Shown here one piece after another: positions 35,000-42,209 of a DNA stretch of 54,303 nucleotides. Numbering within the stretch: the stretch's first letter is position 1; the number at the start of each line of letters is the position of its first letter. Where the stretch lies: contig JADLAF010000244.1 of assembly GCA_020848375.1 (NCBI GenBank), forward strand, positions 1 to 54,303, in the 5' to 3' direction. Source of the DNA: Ignavibacteriaceae bacterium. Lineage in GTDB: Bacteria; Bacteroidota; Ignavibacteria; Ignavibacteriales; Ignavibacteriaceae. A model generated the notes under the pieces. That model did not search any database. It saw only the letters and a list, made by a program, of their open reading frames with translations, and was not told where the DNA came from. A program made the translations under genes and the position numbers.

Positions 35000-35554
35000 A
35001 TGAAGGAACAAAAATCAGATAAGGAGCTTGTTGAGGAATTCCTGGAAGGGGATGAGTACTCTTTTAATCTGATCGTGCACCGCTACCGTGAGAGGATTTA
35101 CTGGCATGCCAGAAGGATGACCGGTGATCATTTTGATGCGGATGATGTGGTTCAGGAGGTGCTGATTGTACTTTATAAGAAGCTGAAAGATTTCAGGTTT
35201 GAATCTGGTCTTTACACATGGATTTACCGGATTACAGCCACCAGAAGCATTAATTTAATAAAAAGAAAAAATCTGAGAAGATTTTTACCTATCAGCCAGG
35301 ATGTAAGAAGTCTTTCAGACACAAATAATGACATTGTTAAAGATATTGAAAATAAGGAGCAGCTAAAAAGACTTGATATGGTGCTCCAGAAACTTCCCGT
35401 TAAACAAAGGGAAGTTTTTATCCTAAGAAATTTTGATGAACTGAGTTACGAAGAAATTGCCGAGATCACCGGTAAGTCAACCGGAGGTTTAAAAGCTAAT
35501 TACTTTCATGCTCTAAAAAAAATAAATGAGTTAATGACCGATGAAAATGAATGA
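35000..35554 (+). CDS. ECF-type RNA polymerase sigma factor
   Basis: 184 residues. Region 2 is seen in FNLIVHRYRERIYWHARRM and DDVVQEVLIVLYKKL...YTWIYRITATRSINLIKRK, and region 4 in LPVKQREVFILRNFDELSYEEIAEITGKSTGGLKANYFHALKKI, the helix-turn-helix for the -35 element. Start choice: a GTG nine codons upstream (34973) is possible, but the ATG at 35000 has AAAGG upstream and the usual start. It overlaps the next gene by 14 bases, the common arrangement for an ECF sigma factor and its anti-sigma partner. Confidence 0.92.
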   Translation: MKEQKSDKELVEEFLEGDEYSFNLIVHRYRERIYWHARRMTGDHFDADDVVQEVLIVLYKKLKDFRFESGLYTWIYRITATRSINLIKRKNLRRFLPISQDVRSLSDTNNDIVKDIENKEQLKRLDMVLQKLPVKQREVFILRNFDELSYEEIAEITGKSTGGLKANYFHALKKINELMTDENE

Positions 35555-36119
35555 GAAGATACTTAATGCTCTTGATGGGGTGCCTGGCAGCGCTCATGAT
35601 CTGACGCCTGAAGAGTTAAAGGAGTTTTCACGGCTGAAGACCAGACTTCAAACGCTGAAAGAAACTTCCTCTATGAGTTCAGATACCGGCTATTTTGAAA
35701 CACTGATTCCACGATTCAGAGAGAGACTTGATTCTGCCGTGCCTCAAAAACTGTCTGCGTTTTCTTTGTCTCCATTCGAGATTTTCCGTCTTTCGGCCGG
35801 GGCAGTGCTACCGGTAATTCTGGTTTTTTATCTTGTACAGTCTCAGGGTGTTCAGGTAGATAATTATTCCGGTGGCACACTGCCTGAAGTATCAGACTAT
35901 AGTCGGTTACAGACAATTGAAGAAATGGCAGTTGAAAGTCCGGCGGAAATTACCGAAACTGTTTATAACTCCTTCCGCGAGATTATCTCAGCCGGATCAG
36001 ATGACCTTCACTTGATTATGAGGGAGTCACCTGCTACCGAGGATGAACTTGGTCAGCTTCTTGAAGACAGCGATCTTGATGAAATAATTGCACAATTAGA
36101 AAAGAAGAAAATCTTATAG
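35541..36119 (+). CDS. Putative membrane-anchored anti-sigma protein
   Basis: 192 residues with one membrane helix at about 84-103 (FRLSAGAVLPVILVFYLVQS), a cytoplasmic N-terminal part with PEELKEFSRLKTRLQTL, and an acidic C-terminal part on the other side ending in SDLDEIIAQLEKKKIL. No zinc-binding HxxxCxxC motif is seen. The call rests on the position, overlapping the ECF sigma gene, and on topology, not on sequence similarity. Inferred role: holds the sigma factor at the membrane until a periplasmic signal arrives. Confidence 0.6.
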   Translation: MKMNEKILNALDGVPGSAHDLTPEELKEFSRLKTRLQTLKETSSMSSDTGYFETLIPRFRERLDSAVPQKLSAFSLSPFEIFRLSAGAVLPVILVFYLVQSQGVQVDNYSGGTLPEVSDYSRLQTIEEMAVESPAEITETVYNSFREIISAGSDDLHLIMRESPATEDELGQLLEDSDLDEIIAQLEKKKIL

Positions 36120-36127
36120 GTTCATAT

Positions 36128-36601
36128 ATGTTTACAAAACGAACTCTTTTACTGCTGTTTATAGTTCTGTTCCCGCTTATGACAGTATCCGCACAGCCCA
36201 GAATGGAAAAGAGAGCCCTGAAAAAAATTGATCAGCTTGAAAAAGTAAAGCTGCTTGAGATTCTTGATATGGATGAAGATGCCAGTATTAAATTCTTTGT
36301 CCGCAGAAAAGAATTCAAGGATCGTCAAAGGATAATGCAGGATGCAGTTGACAGTTTGCACGAGGCACTGCATCAAAAGCTTGAATCAGAAACCAGGGCA
36401 GACTTTAAGGCATTAGTGAATGAAATAGTTCAGAAAGAGGATGAACTGATGAGTTCAAGGATTGAATATATACGAAGCCAGGGGGATATACTGAATGATC
36501 AACAGATTGCAAAACTGATTATCTTCGAACGGGAATTCAGAAAGGAGATTCAGGATTTACTCTTCAGAAGAGGCGGGAAAAAAGCCCGACCGGATTTTTA
36601 G
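36128..36601 (+). CDS. Small secreted Spy-like helical protein
   Basis: 157 residues with a signal peptide (RTLLLLFIVLFPLMTVSAQ, cleaved after about 22). The mature part is highly charged and helical, with a LEILDMDEDASIKFF segment, heptad-like stretches and LNDQQIAKLIIFEREFRKEI, reminiscent of the Spy/CpxP LTxxQ repeat (as in the divergent gene at 34346). Follows the anti-sigma gene by 8 bases in the same operon and is closed by a strong terminator. Likely a periplasmic sensor or chaperone acting with the sigma/anti-sigma pair; this is inference. Confidence 0.65.
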   Translation: MFTKRTLLLLFIVLFPLMTVSAQPRMEKRALKKIDQLEKVKLLEILDMDEDASIKFFVRRKEFKDRQRIMQDAVDSLHEALHQKLESETRADFKALVNEIVQKEDELMSSRIEYIRSQGDILNDQQIAKLIIFEREFRKEIQDLLFRRGGKKARPDF

Positions 36602-36616
36602 GACCCCTGCACAGAA

Positions 36617-36656
36617 CAAAGGGGAGCAGTTTGTAAATAAACTGCTCCCCTTTTTA
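36617..36656. terminator. Bidirectional intrinsic terminator
   Basis: GGGGAGCAGTTT and AAACTGCTCCCC are perfectly complementary around a six-base loop and are flanked by AAA on the left and TTTTT on the right. It separates the sigma operon from the convergent M24 peptidase gene and can serve both. Confidence 0.9.
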
Positions 36657-36660
36657 ATTT

Positions 36661-37854
36661 TTAAGCGAGCAGAGCGGGGACGAACTGCTGCGCCTCACCT
36701 CCAGTTTGTTCGGGAACGCCGTTCCAGTCAATAAAAACGTCAATCTCGCTTCTGATGCCAAAGTCCCCCCGCAGATATATACCCGGCTCAATCGAAAACG
36801 AAACTCCCGGCAGCAGTAATCGTTCATCGCGTGTTTCAAAGTTATCCATGTGAGGTCCGGTTCCGTGAAGCTGTGTTGTAATTGAGTGGCCGGTTCTATG
36901 GAAGAAATTCTTACCGTAACCTGCTTTTTCAATCACTTGACGCGCTGCATCATCTACCTCAAAACCCATAATGGTTTGCTTGTTTATAAGGCGTTCAACA
37001 ACCAGATCATAAGAAGCATCGCGTCCCTGTTTAACTATTTCAAATACCTTCTGGTATTTTTCAGGAACGTGTGTATCCGCATGAGCTACCCAGGTGATAT
37101 CAGACCATACTGATTCCTCTCGACCGGTTTTTGCCCAGAGGTCTATCAGAACAAAATCACCTTTCTTAATCTGTTTGGCTTTCTCAGGAGTTGGTGTGTA
37201 GTGCGGGTTTGCTGAGTTTTCATTAACGCTGCAGTTTGGGTCGTGGTCAGTCCACATCCCGTTTTCCTTAAAGCGTTTTAGTATATACTCCTGCACCGCC
37301 CATTCATTTATATTGTTGCCGGCTTTTACAGTATCACCAATCAGTTTAAACGCATCACCGCAAATCTGATACAGATTTTTTGCCACAGCATTGTTTTCTT
37401 CATACTGTTCTTTCGACCAGATGGCATCGAGCAGGGTTATCAGGTTGGCACTTGAGTGAAGCTCCGCACCAAATGACCTGAGATACTCAATTGTACCTGC
37501 ATCAACTCGTGAGCAGTAGGGGATAGCGTTCAAGGGAGAATACTCACAAGCGAGCTTTTTGTATCCTTTAAGGGTCTTGCTTAAAGATTCAGTCAGGGAC
37601 TTATGAGAGGAGTATCTGATTTCATCACCGGGAAGGTGAGCCATGTTATGAGCTTCGATGGCATTAACGATTTTTACTGGAGTTCCGTTCGCGGGAACAA
37701 AATAGAACATCCTTCTGGTTAAATGGGTTTTTGGGGAGATATCCATAATTGCCAGAGCAAGGTCATTGCTTCCTCTGAAATCATAGAGTATCCAGCCATC
37801 AAAATTCATTGAACGGAGGATTTCCTGGACTTTATTAAGGTTAAATTTACCCAT
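36661..37854 (-). CDS. M24-family metallopeptidase (Xaa-Pro aminopeptidase-like)
   Basis: 397 residues. A creatinase-like N-terminal domain (about 1-160) is followed by a pita-bread catalytic domain. The five metal ligands can be placed: Asp in VLIDLWAK, Asp in SDITWVAH, His in HRTGHSIT, Glu in SIEPGIY and Glu in IRSEIDVF. It removes an N-terminal residue before proline from peptides in the cytoplasm; no signal peptide is seen. Monocistronic, convergent with the sigma operon and divergent from the RND genes. A prolidase or creatinase role is not excluded. Confidence 0.85.
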   Translation of the reverse strand: MGKFNLNKVQEILRSMNFDGWILYDFRGSNDLALAIMDISPKTHLTRRMFYFVPANGTPVKIVNAIEAHNMAHLPGDEIRYSSHKSLTESLSKTLKGYKKLACEYSPLNAIPYCSRVDAGTIEYLRSFGAELHSSANLITLLDAIWSKEQYEENNAVAKNLYQICGDAFKLIGDTVKAGNNINEWAVQEYILKRFKENGMWTDHDPNCSVNENSANPHYTPTPEKAKQIKKGDFVLIDLWAKTGREESVWSDITWVAHADTHVPEKYQKVFEIVKQGRDASYDLVVERLINKQTIMGFEVDDAARQVIEKAGYGKNFFHRTGHSITTQLHGTGPHMDNFETRDERLLLPGVSFSIEPGIYLRGDFGIRSEIDVFIDWNGVPEQTGGEAQQFVPALLA

Positions 37855-37969
37855 TAAATTGCCTATTTTTTAATTATTTTTGAACTTATGTTTGAAATTA
37901 AGAGTTTTCCGGCAAATTCTGCAATATTTTCGCAGCTACCTGTCATTTTTTTCCATAAAGAATTATAAT

Positions 37970-39052
37970 ATGAAGTTTTCAAAAAAAGCTATAGTCATAA
38001 TTTCGGTGATGCTCATATTAGCACTTTTAGTAATTCTCAAACTAACCGTTTATAGCAAACCGGATGAGAACGGCGGAGGAAAAAGCGGCGGGGCAGGCGG
38101 AAGAATACTGAAAGTAAATATTCTGGTGGTTCAGCCAACTGAAATGACCGGATCTGTAAGGACGGTTGGGACCATAATCCCGAATGAAGAAGTGACTCTG
38201 GTGAGTGAGGTTAACGGCAGGGTAACTACCATTCATTTCAGAGAAGGTGCAACGGTTAAGAAAGGGGATTTGTTAGTGAAGATTAATGACTCCGAACTTC
38301 AGGCGCAGTACGAAAAAGCCCGATCAAGAAAGAAAATTCTGGAAGACAGAGAGTACAGAGAGAGAATCCTCCTTGAAAAAAATGCGACCAGTCGCGAACT
38401 CTATGATGCCGCTTTAAATGAACTTAACGCAAACAAAGCAGACCTTGACCTGATAGCGGCACAGATTGAAAAAACTGAAATCAGGGCACCTTTTTACGGA
38501 GTGACCGGGCTGCGATATATAAGCGAAGGGGCTTATGTAAACCCTTCAATAAAGATAACTACACTTCAGAAAATGGACAGCGTGAAGATTGATTTCTCGC
38601 TCCCTGAAAGATATTTTGGGACTGTTGGTACCGGTGACAGAATTAACTTTACACTTGACGGAGTTAAAGGAAAATTCACTGCTAAAATCTATGCTATAGA
38701 ACCAAAAATTGATTTTACGACCAGAAGTCTTAAAGCCCGAGCAGTTGCATTGAACCCCGGTAACATTATCCCCGGCGGGGCATTCGCTGACATTGAGCTT
38801 CCGATAGTACGCTCTGCGGGTTCAATAGTGCTGCCTGCTGAAGTGATCACCCCTGATGTTTTAGGTTACCGGGTGTTTATATATAGCAGCGGGAAAGCGG
38901 TACCCAGACCCGTCCAAATTGGCTTCAGAGATGAAAAGCAGGTTATCATAACATCCGGACTTGCCGCAGGGGATTCGGTTATTATTTCCGGAATTATAAA
39001 TCTGAGACCAAACTCACCGGTCACCATAGCTGAAACGTCAGCCAGAGAGTAA
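37970..39052 (+). CDS. RND efflux periplasmic adaptor (membrane fusion protein)
   Basis: 360 residues from the ATG at 37970 (an earlier in-frame ATG at 37880 adds 30 residues unlike the family). N-terminal membrane anchor about 7-25 (IVIISVMLILALLVILKL), then barrel-sandwich hybrid segments VTLVSEVNGRVTTIHFREGATVKKGDLLVKIND, a coiled-coil hairpin (about 105-165), IRAPFYGVTGLRYISEGAYV, and a beta-barrel to the C-terminus (GLAAGDSVIISGIINLRPNSPVTI). It links the inner-membrane pump to an outer-membrane channel. Upstream of the pump by 1 base. No TolC-type channel gene lies in the window. Confidence 0.92.
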   Translation: MKFSKKAIVIISVMLILALLVILKLTVYSKPDENGGGKSGGAGGRILKVNILVVQPTEMTGSVRTVGTIIPNEEVTLVSEVNGRVTTIHFREGATVKKGDLLVKINDSELQAQYEKARSRKKILEDREYRERILLEKNATSRELYDAALNELNANKADLDLIAAQIEKTEIRAPFYGVTGLRYISEGAYVNPSIKITTLQKMDSVKIDFSLPERYFGTVGTGDRINFTLDGVKGKFTAKIYAIEPKIDFTTRSLKARAVALNPGNIIPGGAFADIELPIVRSAGSIVLPAEVITPDVLGYRVFIYSSGKAVPRPVQIGFRDEKQVIITSGLAAGDSVIISGIINLRPNSPVTIAETSARE

Positions 39053-39053
39053 A

Positions 39054-42000
39054 ATGAGTCTTTATAAATTAAGTATTGACCGACCGGTTCTTGCGGTTGT
39101 TATTTCTTTGTTCATTGTCATTTTTGGTGTACTGGGCTACACATATCTTGGCGTAAGAGAATATCCTAACATTGACCCCCCAATTGTAAATGTAACTACC
39201 AGTTTCGCCGGTGCCAGCGCGGATGTAATTGAGTCGCAAATAACTGAACCGTTAGAAGAGTCAATTAACGGCATCGCGGGAATACGTTCACTCACTTCAA
39301 CCAGCAGAGATGGAAGGAGTTCAATAACAGTCGAGTTTGACCTGAACGTTGATATGGAAGCTGGTGCAAATGATGTACGAGACAGGGTATCCCGTGCAAT
39401 ATCGCTGCTCCCACCTGACGCTGATCCCCCCATCATTGCAAAAGCTGATGCAGATGCAATCCCTATTGTGTTCCTGAATGTTAAGAGTGAAAAGAGAAGT
39501 CTCCTTGAACTGAGTGCCATCGCAAATAATTTTTTCAAAGAGCGGCTACAAACAATATCGGGTGTTTCACAGGTACAGATTTGGGGTGAACGCCGTTATG
39601 CAATGAGAATATGGCTCGACCCAGTCAAACTTGCCTCATATAAACTTACCCCACTTGAGGTTTTTCAGGCCATCGGTACTGAAAATCTTGAGCTGCCTTC
39701 TGGTCGGCTTGAAGGTAAAAGCACGGAACTGACCATCAGAACCATTGGGCTGCTAAAAACTCCTGAGGACTTTAATAATCTTATCGTCTCAACGGGGAAT
39801 AATTCACTTGTCCGTCTAAAAGATATTGGATATGCTGAACTTGGTGCAGAAAATGAACGCACGGTTTTAAGGAGAGATGGCATAGCTATGGTTGGTGTCG
39901 TGCTGGTGCCGCAGCCCGGTTCCAATCATATTCAAATTGTAGATGAGTTTTACCGCCGGCTTGAAATTCTCAAAAAAGATATGCCTAGGGACCTTGAGTT
40001 GGGAATCGGATTTGATGTAACCAGGTTCATCAGAAAATCAATCTCGGAAGTTGAAGAAACCATTTTGCTCGCGTTCGGACTGGTTATCCTGATTATATTT
40101 CTTTTTCTGCGTGACTGGAAAAGCACTTTTATACCGGTTATTGTTATACCAATTTCGCTCATTGGCACTTTTTTTGTTCTGTATCTTATGGATTTTTCCA
40201 TAAATGTGCTTACACTTCTTGGTATTGTGCTTGCAATCGGATTAGTGGTTGATGATGCAATAGTAGTGCTTGAGAATATATATAGCAAGATTGAATCGGG
40301 GGTGGACTCAAAAACCGCCGGTTATGAAGGTACACGGGAAATTTTCTTCGCTGTTATTTCTACCACGGCTGCGCTTATTTCGGTATTTCTTCCTCTGCTG
40401 TTTCTTCAGGGGCTGACGGGAAGACTTTTCAAAGAGTTTGGAGTGATGATTGGTTCGGCGGTTGCCATATCTTCATTGATAGCACTTTCTCTTACTCCGA
40501 TGCTTGTATCCCGTTTTTTCAGAAATGCAACCAAGCACTCAAGATTTTACTATGCAACCGAGCCGGTTTTTACAAAAATGAATAGAAACTATGAATGGCT
40601 TCTTAACGCATTTCTAAAGCGTCCTGCTGCCACCATCGGAGTGCTGTTATTTGCATTTGGCTCCATATACTATTTTACTTCAACCATGCAGAGCGAACTT
40701 GCCCCTATTGAGGACAGAAGCGGGCTTCGGGTTCAGATAACCGGATTTGAGGGGGCCACATTTGATTATATGGATGACTACATTGCGCGGATGCTTGCCG
40801 CTGCACAGGAAGCAGCCCAGGATGAAACTGAAGCATTTATTTCAGTTACGGCACCCGGTTTTGGCGGTGGTTCGGTAAACTCTGGTTTTATGCGCCTCAT
40901 TCTTAAAGACCCTGAAGAGAGGGAAAGAACCCAGCAGGAAGTGTTTACAGCACTCAACAAAAAGTTATCTCAGTTCAGTGATGTACGGGCTATAGTTATC
41001 CAGGAGCCCTCAATAGGAACAAGGGGAGGAAGGGGGCTTCCGGTTCAGTATGTTATTCAGGCAAACGACCTTGCTAAGCTGAGAAAAGTAATTCCAAAGT
41101 TCATGGAAGAAGTTGGTAAGAGCCCGGTCTTCGCGGTTTCCGATATCAACTTAAAATTCAATAAACCAGAAATTGTAATTGACATTAACAGGAATAAGGC
41201 AAAAGACCTGGGTGTTTCTGTTCAGGATGTGGCACGAACCCTTCAACTTGCTTACAGTGGTCGCAGATTTGGCTATTACGTGCAGGACGGAAAACAATAT
41301 CAGATACTGGGTCAAATGTCCCGCTATAACCGGGCAGATCCCCAGGACCTAAAGGTGCTTTACGTCCGTAGTAAAAGCGGTGAACTGGTTCAGCTTGACA
41401 ATATTGTTACCATGCGGGAGTCTAGCAATCCGCCCCAGCTTTATCGTTTTAACCGGTATGTTTCAGCAACGGTATCTGCCGGGCTTGCCCCAGGTAAAAC
41501 CATCTCGGACGGCATTGAGGAGATGGACAGAATAAAAGCGGCCGTTCTTGATGAAACCTTCTCAACAGCGTTAGACGGTGCTTCAAAGGATTTTAAGGAA
41601 AGTTCTTCTTCGATAGCTTTCATTTTTTTGCTGGCTTTGCTGCTGATTTACCTTGTTCTCAGCGCGCAGTTTGAGAGTTTTAGATCACCTTTTATCATCA
41701 TGTTTACCGTCCCACTTGCTCTCAGCGGAGCTCTGCTTAGTCTTTGGTATTTCAACCAGACACTGAACATTTTCAGTGAAATCGGTATGGTGATGCTTAT
41801 CGGTCTGGTTACAAAAAACGGAATTCTTATTGTAGAGTTTGCAAACCAGCGCAGGGAACAGGGAATGTCTGTTTATGATGCTGTGGTAAATGCATCTGTT
41901 TCTCGTCTGCGCCCTATCCTGATGACCAGTCTTTCCACAATACTCGGGATTCTGCCAATAGCTCTCGCACTTGGTGCAGGGTCAGAGAGCCGTGTATCAA

Positions 42001-42104
42001 TGGGTATCGCGGTTGTCGGAGGGATGATATTCGCTACCGCGCTTACCTTGTTCATTATCCCTTCGCTTTACGTCTGGATAGCACCTAAAAGTCGTGCTAA
42101 ATAA
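39054..42104 (+). CDS. RND efflux transporter, HAE1/AcrB type
   Basis: 1016 residues, 12 membrane helices and two large periplasmic loops as in AcrB. First helix at about 10-30; REYPNIDPP and VRDRVSRA segments follow. Proton-relay residues are visible: D400 and D401 in GLVVDDAIVVLENI and K921 in GLVTKNGILIVEFAN, matching AcrB D407, D408 and K940. It exports hydrophobic or cationic compounds by proton antiport through the adaptor encoded just before. Substrate spectrum unknown. Specialised heavy-metal (CzcA) pumps are less likely because the first periplasmic part lacks their motifs. Confidence 0.92.
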   Translation: MSLYKLSIDRPVLAVVISLFIVIFGVLGYTYLGVREYPNIDPPIVNVTTSFAGASADVIESQITEPLEESINGIAGIRSLTSTSRDGRSSITVEFDLNVDMEAGANDVRDRVSRAISLLPPDADPPIIAKADADAIPIVFLNVKSEKRSLLELSAIANNFFKERLQTISGVSQVQIWGERRYAMRIWLDPVKLASYKLTPLEVFQAIGTENLELPSGRLEGKSTELTIRTIGLLKTPEDFNNLIVSTGNNSLVRLKDIGYAELGAENERTVLRRDGIAMVGVVLVPQPGSNHIQIVDEFYRRLEILKKDMPRDLELGIGFDVTRFIRKSISEVEETILLAFGLVILIIFLFLRDWKSTFIPVIVIPISLIGTFFVLYLMDFSINVLTLLGIVLAIGLVVDDAIVVLENIYSKIESGVDSKTAGYEGTREIFFAVISTTAALISVFLPLLFLQGLTGRLFKEFGVMIGSAVAISSLIALSLTPMLVSRFFRNATKHSRFYYATEPVFTKMNRNYEWLLNAFLKRPAATIGVLLFAFGSIYYFTSTMQSELAPIEDRSGLRVQITGFEGATFDYMDDYIARMLAAAQEAAQDETEAFISVTAPGFGGGSVNSGFMRLILKDPEERERTQQEVFTALNKKLSQFSDVRAIVIQEPSIGTRGGRGLPVQYVIQANDLAKLRKVIPKFMEEVGKSPVFAVSDINLKFNKPEIVIDINRNKAKDLGVSVQDVARTLQLAYSGRRFGYYVQDGKQYQILGQMSRYNRADPQDLKVLYVRSKSGELVQLDNIVTMRESSNPPQLYRFNRYVSATVSAGLAPGKTISDGIEEMDRIKAAVLDETFSTALDGASKDFKESSSSIAFIFLLALLLIYLVLSAQFESFRSPFIIMFTVPLALSGALLSLWYFNQTLNIFSEIGMVMLIGLVTKNGILIVEFANQRREQGMSVYDAVVNASVSRLRPILMTSLSTILGILPIALALGAGSESRVSMGIAVVGGMIFATALTLFIIPSLYVWIAPKSRAK

Positions 42105-42127
42105 TTGCCTAAAAAACAGCCCTCAAA

Positions 42128-42151
42128 TTGGCTAAATTTTTCTATATTTTG
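42128..42151 (+). promoter_or_regulatory. Putative Bacteroidota-like promoter of the T9SS protein gene
   Basis: A TTG (42128-42130) is spaced from TATATTTTG (42143-42151) in the manner of the Bacteroidota -33/-7 pattern (TTG / TAnnTTTG), about 60 bases before the start. One base of the -7 spacing is off, so confidence is low. Confidence 0.3.
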
Positions 42152-42209
42152 CTTTAGAGGCATAAAAAGTTTTTAATTCATTATTCATTTTTACTTTCAG
42201 GAGGTTGGA

